Source: Thiobacillus denitrificans (GTDB lineage: Bacteria; Pseudomonadota; Gammaproteobacteria; Burkholderiales; Thiobacillaceae). Taken from it: a stretch of 64,000 nt of DNA. The notes under the pieces were generated by a model. That model did no database searches, had not been told where the DNA came from, and was given only the letters and a program-made list of their open reading frames with translations. Position numbers and translations under genes: made by a program. This document shows positions 17,350 to 25,119 of this stretch, piece after piece. Where the stretch lies: contig DDRS01000021.1 of NCBI GenBank assembly GCA_002343685.1, positions 1-64,000 on the forward strand, in the 5' to 3' direction. The stretch's first letter is position 1; every line of letters starts with the position of its first letter.

Positions 17350-18700
17350 GGCGGACTCCCGGCACCGCAGGGCGGCGCGTCTGGGGTTGCAACGCTTGCG
17401 GGTCGAGTATGCCCACGCTCAACTGGTCATCCTGCAACCATTGCTTCGCTGCGGCCTGCACCTCCCCGGCGCTCACCGCACGCAATTTTTCGACCCGGTG
17501 CGCGAGCGCCTCGGGCGGCAGCCCCGCGGTCACATATTCGCCCAACTGCATCGCCTGGAAAAACAGCGAATCGCGCTGGAACACGTCGGCCGCAATGACC
17601 TGCGCCTTCACCCGGGCAAGTTCCGCCTCGCTGATGCCATCGCGCTGGATCTGCTCGATCTGGCCGCGTATGGCTTTCTCGAGTTTGTCCGTCGTCTTGC
17701 CCGGCGCAGGCGTCGCGTCGATCATGAACATGCCCGGGCCGCGAGAAACGGCGTCGTAGCCGGCACTCGTGCTCACTGCGATCTGCTGTATCTTGACCAG
17801 CGATTTCTGCAGGCGCGCCGAGTCATTCCCCGAGAGTACGCCCGCGAGAATCTGCAGCGCATAAGGCGCGGTATCCTTTTCCCAGTCCTTGAGGATGGGC
17901 GCATGCCAGGCCATCAGCAGATAGGGGACTTTCGCAGGCACCTTGACCACGACGCGCTTCTCGCCGATCTGTACGGGCTCGTCCTGCGGCTTGCGCACCG
18001 GCAACGCACGAGCGGGAATAACGCCGAAATACCGCTTCGCCATGGCGATCACGTCGTCCGATTTCACATCGCCAGCCACGACGAGGGTCGCATTGTTCGG
18101 CACATACCAGCGGGCGTACCAATCGCGCGCGTCCTGCGCGGTCATGTGCTGGAGATCGTCCATCCAGCCGATGACGGGACGGCGATAGGGACTCTCCTGG
18201 TAAGCCGTCGCCATCAGACGCTCGTACACCACCGACTGCGGCTGGTCGTCCGTGCGCAATCGGCGCTCCTCCATCACCACCTGCATTTCCTTGGCGAACA
18301 GGTCATCGCGGATGACGAGGTTGGCCATGCGGTCGGATTCCAGCTGCATCGCCAGTTCCAGCCGGTCTTTCTGCATCTGCTGGAAATACGCCGTATGGTC
18401 GCGGTTGGTGAACGCATTCTCGCGCCCGCCCGCGGCGGCAATGCGCTTGGAGAATTCGCCCGGCGGCACCGTCTTCGTGCCACGGAACATCATGTGCTCC
18501 AGCACATGCGCCACCCCCGTCGTACCGTTGAATTCGTCCATCGATCCGGCGCGATACCAGACCTGCGACACCATCACCGGTGCGCGATGATCTTCCTGTA
18601 CGATCACCCGCAGACCATTGTCCAGTGTGACGTCCGTCACCGCCGCCTGCGCGCTGCCCACCATCAGCAGTGCCAGCAGCATTCCCCGCATGCCGAGCAT
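17342..18700 (-). CDS. M16-family zinc metalloprotease (active subunit)
   Basis: The 452-residue protein has an N-terminal signal sequence and the intact inverted zinc motif in TTGVAHVLEHMMFRGTK (HVLEH). Downstream acidic residues complete the usual M16B active lobe. It is periplasmic by prediction. The gene is first in an operon with the inactive partner, rsmD and coaD, and is divergent from ftsY, as in many betaproteobacteria. Confidence 0.93.
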   Translation of the reverse strand: MLGMRGMLLALLMVGSAQAAVTDVTLDNGLRVIVQEDHRAPVMVSQVWYRAGSMDEFNGTTGVAHVLEHMMFRGTKTVPPGEFSKRIAAAGGRENAFTNRDHTAYFQQMQKDRLELAMQLESDRMANLVIRDDLFAKEMQVVMEERRLRTDDQPQSVVYERLMATAYQESPYRRPVIGWMDDLQHMTAQDARDWYARWYVPNNATLVVAGDVKSDDVIAMAKRYFGVIPARALPVRKPQDEPVQIGEKRVVVKVPAKVPYLLMAWHAPILKDWEKDTAPYALQILAGVLSGNDSARLQKSLVKIQQIAVSTSAGYDAVSRGPGMFMIDATPAPGKTTDKLEKAIRGQIEQIQRDGISEAELARVKAQVIAADVFQRDSLFFQAMQLGEYVTAGLPPEALAHRVEKLRAVSAGEVQAAAKQWLQDDQLSVGILDPQALQPQTRRPAVPGVRHD

Positions 18701-18724
18701 GTTTCCACCTCTTGTTGAATGAGT

Positions 18725-18754
18725 CCGAATGATAAGCCGTACCCGAATGATAAG
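18725..18754. repeat. Two 12-bp direct repeats between the M16 gene and ftsY
   Basis: CCGAATGATAAG occurs at 18725-18736 and again at 18743-18754, an 18-bp period, in the 95-base divergent region between the peptidase start and the ftsY start. It may be a regulator site or a local duplication. Confidence 0.6.
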
Positions 18755-18795
18755 ATTAGGCGTCCGTCAAACAGCTATGCTGACTGCCTTTATCC

Positions 18796-19800
18796 GTGTT
18801 TAGTTTCTTCAAGCCCAAACCGCCCGCCCCCGAACCGACCACGCCCGCCACCCCGGTCGAGCCCGCGCCCTCGCCAGTCGAGTCGCGTCCCGGCTGGGCA
18901 CAGCGGCTGAAACAGGGGCTCGCCAAGACCCGCGACCGGCTGGGTGGCCAGCTGGCCGGACTGTTCGGCGTCGGACGCAAAATCGATGCCGAGCTGTTCG
19001 AGGAACTCGAGACCATCCTGATCACAGCCGATGTCGGCGTGGACGCGACCCAGGCCCTGCTCGATACCCTGCAAAAAAAGGTCAGGCGCGAAAACCTGAC
19101 CGAGGCCTCCGACCTGCAGGCCGCCCTCAAGCAGGCGCTGGTCGACCTGTTGACCCCGCTGCAGGCGCCGCTCGACGTCACCCCGCACAAGCCCTTCATC
19201 CTCATGCTCGCGGGCGTCAACGGCGCCGGCAAGACCACCACCATCGGCAAGCTCGCCAAGCTGTACCAGTCGCAGGGCCTGTCGGTACTGCTGGCCGCCG
19301 GCGACACCTTCCGCGCGGCGGCACGCGAACAGTTGCAGGTCTGGGGGGAGCGCAACAATGTGACCGTGGTAAGCCAGGAAAAAGGCGATTCCGCCGCAGT
19401 GATCTTCGACGCCATCCAGGCTGCCCGCGCGCGCAACATCGATGTCGTGCTGGCCGACACCGCCGGCCGCCTGCCGACGCAGCTCCATCTGATGGAAGAG
19501 ATCCGGAAGGTCAAGCGCGTGATCGAGAAGGCCATCCCCGGTGCGCCGCACGAAGTGCTGCTGGTGCTCGATGCCAATACCGGCCAGAACGCCGTCACCC
19601 AGGTCAAGGCCTTCGACGATGCACTCGGCGTGACGGGCCTGGCGCTGACCAAGCTCGACGGTACCGCCAAGGGCGGCGCCATCGCCGCCATCGCCCAGGC
19701 CAGACCGATTCCGGTACGTTACATCGGGGTCGGTGAGACCGTGGACGACCTGCGACCCTTCGATGCACGCGAATTCGTCGAGGCCATATTTCCTGTTTAG
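18796..19800 (+). CDS. ftsY: Signal recognition particle receptor FtsY
   Basis: FtsY docks SRP-ribosome complexes at the inner membrane. The 334-residue protein starts with GTG (MFSFFKPK), has a short Pro-rich acidic-poor A region and then the NG domain: AGVNGAGKTTTIGKLAKLY (P-loop), DTAGRLPTQ (G3), TKLDGTAKGG (G4) and the closing GVGETVDDLRPF. It heads the ftsYEX-rpoH cluster, a conserved proteobacterial arrangement. Confidence 0.97.
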   Translation: MFSFFKPKPPAPEPTTPATPVEPAPSPVESRPGWAQRLKQGLAKTRDRLGGQLAGLFGVGRKIDAELFEELETILITADVGVDATQALLDTLQKKVRRENLTEASDLQAALKQALVDLLTPLQAPLDVTPHKPFILMLAGVNGAGKTTTIGKLAKLYQSQGLSVLLAAGDTFRAAAREQLQVWGERNNVTVVSQEKGDSAAVIFDAIQAARARNIDVVLADTAGRLPTQLHLMEEIRKVKRVIEKAIPGAPHEVLLVLDANTGQNAVTQVKAFDDALGVTGLALTKLDGTAKGGAIAAIAQARPIPVRYIGVGETVDDLRPFDAREFVEAIFPV

Positions 19801-19812
19801 GACCGCCACCGA

Positions 19813-20475
19813 ATGATCAGCTTCAACCAGGTCACCAAGCGCTATCCCGGCGGGCACGAAGCCCTCTCCGGCGTCAGCCTCGCCATCGAGCAGGGCGAAC
19901 TGGTCTTCCTGACCGGCCATTCCGGCGCCGGCAAGAGCACCTTGCTGAAGCTCATTGCCGCCATCGAACGCCCCACCAGCGGGGTAGTGTCGGTCAGCGG
20001 CCAGAATGTCAGCCGCCTGTCGCGCCGCGCCGTGCCCTATCTGCGCCGCAACATCGGTCTCGTGTTCCAGGACCACAAGCTGCTGTTCGATCGCAGCGTG
20101 ATCGACAACGTAGTGCTGCCGCTCGATATCGCCGGCTTCGACCGCCGCGAGTCGCTCAAGCGCGCCCGTGCGGTGATCGACAAGGTCGGCCTGCTCAACC
20201 GCGAGAAGGCCAATCCCGTCAGTCTCTCGGGCGGCGAGCAGCAGCGTCTCTGCATCGCCCGCGCGCTGGTGAGCCGCCCCGCCCTGTTACTGGCCGACGA
20301 ACCGACCGGCAACCTTGACGCCGGCTACGCAGCCGACATCATGGCCATGTTCCACGATTTCCATCAGGTCGGCACCACGCTGGTGATCGCCACTCACGAC
20401 GAACGCGCCATCACGGCCCTGGGCGGACGGACGCTGCACCTGGATCACGGCAGGATCGGCGAGGGGGCGGCATGA
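19813..20475 (+). CDS. ftsE: Cell-division ATP-binding protein FtsE
   Basis: FtsE is the ATPase of the FtsEX complex, which controls septal peptidoglycan hydrolases. The 220-residue protein has Walker A GHSGAGKST, signature LSGGEQQRLCIARAL, Walker B LLLADEPTGNLD and the H-loop ATHD. It begins 12 bases after ftsY and overlaps ftsX by 4 bases. Confidence 0.97.
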   Translation: MISFNQVTKRYPGGHEALSGVSLAIEQGELVFLTGHSGAGKSTLLKLIAAIERPTSGVVSVSGQNVSRLSRRAVPYLRRNIGLVFQDHKLLFDRSVIDNVVLPLDIAGFDRRESLKRARAVIDKVGLLNREKANPVSLSGGEQQRLCIARALVSRPALLLADEPTGNLDAGYAADIMAMFHDFHQVGTTLVIATHDERAITALGGRTLHLDHGRIGEGAA

Positions 20476-21383
20476 TGGGCGGCTGGATGCGTCACCACAA
20501 ACACGCGCTCGGCGCTGCCTTGCAACGCCTACGCATCCAGGCATTCGCAACGCTGCTGACCGCTCTGGCCATGGGCGTGGCGATCAGCCTGCCCAGCGGG
20601 TTGTATCTGGGGTTGTCGAATCTCAGCCGGGTGGCAGGCGAATTGCCGGCGCAACCGGAAATCAGCCTGTTTCTCGACGCCGGGGCGTCCGCCGAACAAA
20701 AACAGGCTATCGCCGCTCGGCTCAAGCAGCCCGATATCGCCCAAGCCCGCTTCGTACCCAAGGATGAGGCGCTGGCTACCCTGAGCGCCTCGCAGGACTT
20801 GTCCGACATCACGGCCGGCCTGACGGAGAACCCGTTGCCGGATGCCTGGATCGTGCGGCCCCAGACCACATCGCGCGATGCGCTGGTGCATATTTCCGAC
20901 AGCCTGCGCAAATTGCCAGGAATAGCGGAAACCCATCTCGACAGCCAATGGGCGGAGCGCCTGCAGGCCGCGCTCGCCATCGGCCGTACGGGGGTCTGGC
21001 TGCTGGCCGGGCTCTTTGCCATCGCGCTGATCGCCATTTCGGGCAACGCCATCCGTGCCCAGGTGCTGGCCCGGCGCGACGAAATCCTGGTCAGCCGCCT
21101 GATCGGTGCCACCGACCGCCATATCCGCCGTCCGTTCCTCTATCTGGGCGCGCTACAGGGGTTGTTCGGCGGACTTGCGGCTGGCGGAGTGCTGGCGGTG
21201 GCGGGCGTTATCCTGCGTGAACCTGTCGAGCATCTGGCTGTCCTTTATGGATCGACGTTTCATCTGCTGCCGCCGGACGGGGCCGAAATCGCCGTGGTGC
21301 TTGGACTGACCACGCTGTTCGGCTGGCTCGGCGCCTGGCTCTCGGTAACGCGGAGCCTGCATCAGGTCGAAGCGGCACGCTGA
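20472..21383 (+). CDS. ftsX: Cell-division protein FtsX
   Basis: FtsX is the membrane partner of FtsE. The 303-residue protein has the expected layout: a cytoplasmic N terminus, membrane segment 1 (about 20-42), a periplasmic loop that contacts amidase activators, and three further membrane segments (about 170-190, 220-245, 270-290). The start ATGATG overlaps the ftsE stop; the downstream Met is one codon later. Confidence 0.95.
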   Translation: MMGGWMRHHKHALGAALQRLRIQAFATLLTALAMGVAISLPSGLYLGLSNLSRVAGELPAQPEISLFLDAGASAEQKQAIAARLKQPDIAQARFVPKDEALATLSASQDLSDITAGLTENPLPDAWIVRPQTTSRDALVHISDSLRKLPGIAETHLDSQWAERLQAALAIGRTGVWLLAGLFAIALIAISGNAIRAQVLARRDEILVSRLIGATDRHIRRPFLYLGALQGLFGGLAAGGVLAVAGVILREPVEHLAVLYGSTFHLLPPDGAEIAVVLGLTTLFGWLGAWLSVTRSLHQVEAAR

Positions 21384-21423
21384 TTTCCCCTTGATTTCCC
21401 ACGCTGGGGAACCCAGCCCGACC

Positions 21424-21450
21424 TTAGCACTCTTAAGATGAGAGTGCTAA
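21424..21450 (+). promoter_or_regulatory. Perfect CIRCE operator (HrcA site) upstream of rpoH
   Basis: The sequence reads TTAGCACTC at 21424-21432, nine spacer bases, then GAGTGCTAA at 21442-21450. This is the exact CIRCE consensus (TTAGCACTC-N9-GAGTGCTAA), the binding site of the HrcA repressor. It ends 26 bases before the rpoH start codon. A possible -35 TTAGCA (21424) and -10 TAAAAT (21448) with an 18-bp spacer overlap it, so HrcA binding would block transcription. The promoter hexamers are my inference; the operator match is direct. Confidence 0.93.
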
Positions 21451-21476
21451 AATGTTTGCGAGGGGGTTTTACACGC

Positions 21477-22322
21477 ATGAATCAATCGATGTCTTTACCC
21501 ATTCCTGCGGCTTACAGCCTGGATAGCTATATCCAGACCGTTAACCGCTATCCCATGCTCAGTCTGGAAGATGAGCAGAAGTTTGCGCGTGCTTGGCACG
21601 ACAATCAGGATGTCGAGGCTGCCCGTCAGTTGGTTGTCTCGCACCTCCGCGTGGTGGTGAGCGTGGCACGGCATTATCTCGGCTATGGCTTGCCGCACGC
21701 CGACCTCATCCAGGAAGGCAATGTCGGCTTGATGAAGGCCGTGAAACGCTTCGACCCGGACCGCGGCGTACGCTTGGTGTCATTTGCACTGCATTGGATC
21801 CGCGCCGAGATCCATGAATATGTTCTGAAGAACTGGCGTCTGGTCAAAGTGGCGACCACCAAGGCGCAACGCAAGCTGTTCTTCAACCTGCGCAGCCTGA
21901 AGCAGTCGCTCAATGCCTTGACGATCAAGGAAGCTGACGCCATGGCCCGCGAACTCAATGTCAGCCGCAAGGACGTGCTGGAGATGGAAACACGCCTGTC
22001 GGGGCACGATGTGTCGATCGACCCGACCATGGACGATGGTGAGGAAAGCTACAGCCCCCTCGCCTATCTGGCGAGCCCGGACGAAAACCCGGCCCAGCTG
22101 CTGGAACGCGAGCAGACCGAACAATTGCGGCACACGGGGCTGGTCAACGCACTGGAAGACCTCGACGAACGCAGCCGCCACATTATCCAGGCGCGCTGGC
22201 TGACCGAGGGTGAAGCCGCCACGCTGCACGAACTGGCTGCTGAATATGGCGTCTCTGCTGAACGCATCCGCCAGATCGAGGCGCGCGCCCTGCAAAAAAT
22301 GCGCGCGGCCATGCCTGCATAA
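21477..22322 (+). CDS. rpoH: RNA polymerase heat-shock sigma factor (sigma-32)
   Basis: The 281-residue protein is full-length RpoH: region 2 (LVVSHLRVVVSVARHYLGYG, DLIQEGNVGLMKAVKRFDP), the diagnostic RpoH box QRKLFFNLR, and region 4 (EYGVSAERIRQIEARALQKM). The ATG at 21477 follows GAGGGGG and is preferred to an upstream in-frame ATG at 21438 that lies inside the CIRCE element. RpoH drives chaperone and protease genes on heat shock; the CIRCE operator adds HrcA control. Confidence 0.97.
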   Translation: MNQSMSLPIPAAYSLDSYIQTVNRYPMLSLEDEQKFARAWHDNQDVEAARQLVVSHLRVVVSVARHYLGYGLPHADLIQEGNVGLMKAVKRFDPDRGVRLVSFALHWIRAEIHEYVLKNWRLVKVATTKAQRKLFFNLRSLKQSLNALTIKEADAMARELNVSRKDVLEMETRLSGHDVSIDPTMDDGEESYSPLAYLASPDENPAQLLEREQTEQLRHTGLVNALEDLDERSRHIIQARWLTEGEAATLHELAAEYGVSAERIRQIEARALQKMRAAMPA

Positions 22323-22330
22323 GGTTTGCT

Positions 22331-22378
22331 TCCCCCAATGACAAAGCCCCGCAATTGCGGGGCTTTGTCATTGGGGGA
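22331..22378. terminator. 48-bp perfect palindrome, probable bidirectional terminator
   Basis: Positions 22331-22354 are the exact reverse complement of 22355-22378 (centre GCAATTGC). The RNA would form a stem of over 20 bp with a core AAAGCCCCGC/GCGGGGCTTT, between the convergent rpoH and the cco accessory genes. No long T-tract follows on either side, but the AAAG/CTTT within the stem is usual for bidirectional terminators. Confidence 0.8.
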
Positions 22379-22385
22379 CGGTCGA

Positions 22386-22493
22386 TCAGAAAAACGAGCC
22401 GATCAGTACCGAAAAAATGCTGATCCAGGCCCAGACGATCAATCCCGTTACCACGACCATGGGAAAACCTTGGAAAGTCAAAAGCTGTTTCAT
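22386..22493 (-). CDS. 35-residue single-pass membrane protein, possible CcoM-like subunit
   Basis: An ATG at 22493 preceded by GGAGC (10 bases upstream) opens a 35-codon frame ending at 22386. The peptide is a short polar start (MKQLLTFQGFP) followed by one hydrophobic helix (VVVTGLIVWAWISIFSVLIG). It is the last gene on the strand of the cbb3 oxidase accessory genes, 73 bases after ccoS. CcoM, a small subunit of cbb3 oxidase known in Pseudomonas, has similar length and topology; the assignment here is a guess from context. Coding status itself is likely but unproven. Confidence 0.55.
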   Translation of the reverse strand: MKQLLTFQGFPMVVVTGLIVWAWISIFSVLIGSFF

Positions 22494-22566
22494 TGTGCGT
22501 GCTCCATTAAAGTTGGTGAATTTTAATTGACTTGTGCCGTTTTGGGTACGTGTTCGCCTTATTGCC

Positions 22567-22758
22567 CTAAGAATCCTCGTCCCTGCCGGCCGAACGGCGC
22601 GTAGGGAGAAGGGGATCATCGTCGTCCATCAGAATACGTTCGGCAGGCCCTTCCAGATCGTCGAACTGGCCGCTCTTGATCGACCAGAACACACCGAGGG
22701 CGATCAGCAACACGAATATGCCGGATAGCAAGAACAAGAACCCCAGGGTGCTGTTCAT
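22567..22758 (-). CDS. ccoS: cbb3-type cytochrome oxidase assembly protein CcoS
   Basis: The 63-residue protein has one membrane helix followed by the CcoS signature FWSIKSGQFDDLEGPAERIL and an acidic tail (MDDDDP). CcoS is needed to insert heme b and copper into CcoN. Its ATG overlaps the FixH-like stop (ATGA). In most genomes ccoI, a copper P-type ATPase gene, precedes ccoS; here it is absent. Confidence 0.96.
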   Translation of the reverse strand: MNSTLGFLFLLSGIFVLLIALGVFWSIKSGQFDDLEGPAERILMDDDDPLLPTRRSAGRDEDS

Positions 22759-23531
22759 GGCATCACCAGCTCCTGCGTATGCTGATAATGCAGGGTGTTT
22801 TCCCGCGAGAGGCGGAGTTCAACCAGCCAGCGCCCACTCGCCGGCACCTGCAGCACGCCGCCATACACGCCTGCATCCAGCTCGGGCAGCGGGACGGTGA
22901 GCGTCGCCTGGACGGCGCCCGGGCGATGCAAACGCAACTCGGCCACCACGCGGTCGACCGGCAAGCCGGTGTGGTTCCGGACACGAATACGGACTGTCCG
23001 GACGGATTCGTTGCCGTCCAGGCCACTGACGTCAATATCCCAGCCCAGCTCGGCCTCGCGGTGCGCCTTGGACAGCTCCGACGAGATTGCAGTGGCCGCC
23101 TCCTGATTGTGGGGAACCACGCCTGAGAATCCGCTATACACCGGTCCGCCAGTGCTGCCCAGCCACCAGCGCCCGATCGGCTCGGGCAGCCCCTTGTTCG
23201 CGATGTAGAGGAACCCCCCCATGAGCACCGTCAGCCCCGCGAAAAAAAACATGAGCAGCTTGGGTGCCCAATGCATGGGCCCGCCACGCCGCCGGAACAG
23301 GGTCAGGGCAAACAGCACCAGTGCCGTCGCGAAGAAAACCGAGATATGGATGGCGACCACGTCCAGCCCGGGCCAGTGGCCAACGATGAGGACAAAATAA
23401 GCGACCAACGGAATACCACCCGCCAGCACAGCGCGCAGGATAGGTGGCAGGGTGCGGACTAGCCCCCCAAGGACGTACAGGACGAGCACAGCGGCCAGCC
23501 CGCCAAACAGGGTGATCACTGTATTAATCAT
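22755..23531 (-). CDS. FixH/CcoH-like cbb3 oxidase assembly protein with extended membrane part
   Basis: The 258-residue protein starts at 23531, overlapping the ccoG stop by 8 bases. Its C-terminal half (GVVPHNQEAATAISSELSKA through GVYGGVLQVPASGRWLVELRL) resembles the FixH periplasmic domain. Unlike the usual FixH of about 160-170 residues with one helix, this one has about four N-terminal hydrophobic segments (residues about 3-24, 30-50, 58-75 and 87-106). FixH/CcoH is needed for stable cbb3 oxidase assembly. Position between ccoG and ccoS supports the call. Confidence 0.75.
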   Translation of the reverse strand: MINTVITLFGGLAAVLVLYVLGGLVRTLPPILRAVLAGGIPLVAYFVLIVGHWPGLDVVAIHISVFFATALVLFALTLFRRRGGPMHWAPKLLMFFFAGLTVLMGGFLYIANKGLPEPIGRWWLGSTGGPVYSGFSGVVPHNQEAATAISSELSKAHREAELGWDIDVSGLDGNESVRTVRIRVRNHTGLPVDRVVAELRLHRPGAVQATLTVPLPELDAGVYGGVLQVPASGRWLVELRLSRENTLHYQHTQELVMP

Positions 23532-25047
23532 GTTCTTCTTTCGGACTGTCAAATCGAACGGTTTCGGAACGCGCCTCACCCGGCTTGCCCTTCGGCGTGA
23601 TGACCAGTTCGAAATGATGGGTGTGTTCTGCCAGTTCAGGCGTCAGGCGCACGCTGGCCTGAACGAGTCCGCTGTGCCCGGGCTTGATCGTGATTTCGCG
23701 GAAATTCCCCAGGTCAAGCGCGCCAGCCGGTATGCCGCTTGCGCTGATCTCATAGGTCTGGTCCTGCGCCGCCTTGTTGGTGATGCGGACCTGATATCGA
23801 TTGCGGATATCCCCGTTCGACAACACGACGTACAAGGGCTGTCGAATCTGGTTGACCGCGCGGTCGTAGCTGCCGCGGGTGCCGATGCTGTAGGCGAGAT
23901 ACGCGCTCATCAGAATCAGGGCCGCACCATAGCCGATGGTTTTCAGACGCTTCCATTCCACTCGTGGCGCAGTCGGTTCGGGTGCGGCCAGATTCTGTTC
24001 CGAGTCGTAGCGGATCAGGCCCTTGGGGAAGCCGAATGAATCCATGATGGTGTTGCAGGCATCGATGCAAAGCCCGCACGAAATGCATTTGTATTGGAGC
24101 CCGTCGCGGATATCGATTCCGGTCGGGCATACCTGCACGCATAGTCCGCAATCGACACAGTCGCCCAATCCTTTTTCATGCCGCTCAGCCAGTGCTCGCT
24201 CCCCGGCACTCAGACTGGCCTGGCGACGATCGACAGCTACCGGCTCGGCACTTTCCGCGCGACGCCGTTCGACGACGATACCCCGCCCCGCACGCACCGT
24301 GGCTCGCCCATGCGCCCCTTCGCCCCGTCTCGCGTCGTAATGCACAGCCAGGGTTTCAGGTTCGTACATCACGCTCTGGAAACGTCCATACGGGCAAACA
24401 TAGGTACAGATCTGCTCGCGCATCAACCCAGCGGCAGCGTAGGTGGAAATCGTGAGGATGCTGACGGTGATATAAGCAGCAGCCGCCGCCTGGCCGGTGA
24501 AAAAATCCAGCACCAATTGCGGCGCATACGCGTAGTAAGCCACGAACGTCATGCCCGTCCAGAACGATGCCAGCACCCACAGGACATGCGTGCCGCCGAC
24601 CTTGAGCAGCTTTTCACGATTCCATGGCTGGCGATAGAGGCGCACGCGCGCGGGCCGCTCGCCCTGAATCTTATGCTCGATCCAGATGAAGAAATCGGTC
24701 CACAGCGTCTGGAAACAGAAGTATCCACAAAACGCGCGCCCTACCAGGCCAGTGACGAAGAACAGCAGGATGGCGGCGATGAACAACAGCAGCGCCAGCC
24801 AGACAACGTCCTGCGGATAGACCGTGAGACCGAAGATCAGGAAGCGCCGTCCCGGCAGATCAAACAGGACAGCCTGGGACGGGGCATCGAGCCGCGACCA
24901 CGGCAACCACGGCAGCAGGAAATAGATCGCGTAGGCCAGCACCAGCACCGTCGTCTTGAAACGACGAAACCGCCCCTTCACCGAGCGGGTAAAAATCGGA
25001 ATACGCTTCTGGTAAAGCCCTAGCTGCTCTTCTAAGCCTGTTTGCAT
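23524..25047 (-). CDS. ccoG: Cytochrome c oxidase accessory protein CcoG (RdxA/FixG)
   Basis: CcoG is a membrane-bound ferredoxin-like protein that reduces copper for cbb3 oxidase assembly. The 507-residue protein has several membrane helices in the first 210 residues, including the Cys-containing AFCGYFCFQTLWTDFFIWIEH, then two 4Fe-4S motifs, CVDCGLCVQVCPTGIDIRDG and CISCGLCIDACN, and a C-terminal immunoglobulin-like FixG domain. It is separated from ccoP by a terminator-like hairpin and is followed by fixH-like and ccoS genes. Confidence 0.96.
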   Translation of the reverse strand: MQTGLEEQLGLYQKRIPIFTRSVKGRFRRFKTTVLVLAYAIYFLLPWLPWSRLDAPSQAVLFDLPGRRFLIFGLTVYPQDVVWLALLLFIAAILLFFVTGLVGRAFCGYFCFQTLWTDFFIWIEHKIQGERPARVRLYRQPWNREKLLKVGGTHVLWVLASFWTGMTFVAYYAYAPQLVLDFFTGQAAAAAYITVSILTISTYAAAGLMREQICTYVCPYGRFQSVMYEPETLAVHYDARRGEGAHGRATVRAGRGIVVERRRAESAEPVAVDRRQASLSAGERALAERHEKGLGDCVDCGLCVQVCPTGIDIRDGLQYKCISCGLCIDACNTIMDSFGFPKGLIRYDSEQNLAAPEPTAPRVEWKRLKTIGYGAALILMSAYLAYSIGTRGSYDRAVNQIRQPLYVVLSNGDIRNRYQVRITNKAAQDQTYEISASGIPAGALDLGNFREITIKPGHSGLVQASVRLTPELAEHTHHFELVITPKGKPGEARSETVRFDSPKEEHD

Positions 25048-25075
25048 GGTGTGGCCGTTGGATCCGCGGGAAGCA

Positions 25076-25099
25076 AAAGCCCCCGTGAACGGGGGCTTT
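25076..25099 (-). terminator. Hairpin terminator between ccoP and ccoG
   Basis: AAAGCCCCCG (25076-25085) and CGGGGGCTTT (25090-25099) form a perfect 10-bp stem with a 4-base loop. On the minus strand it is followed by TGCTT. It probably ends or attenuates the ccoNOQP message before ccoG. Confidence 0.75.
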
Positions 25100-25119
25100 G
25101 CTCATATCAGTCTGCAGTT

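Noticed and set aside
22336..22377. Identical short peptides read on both strands after rpoH
   Set aside because: This is a result of the perfect palindrome, not two genes.
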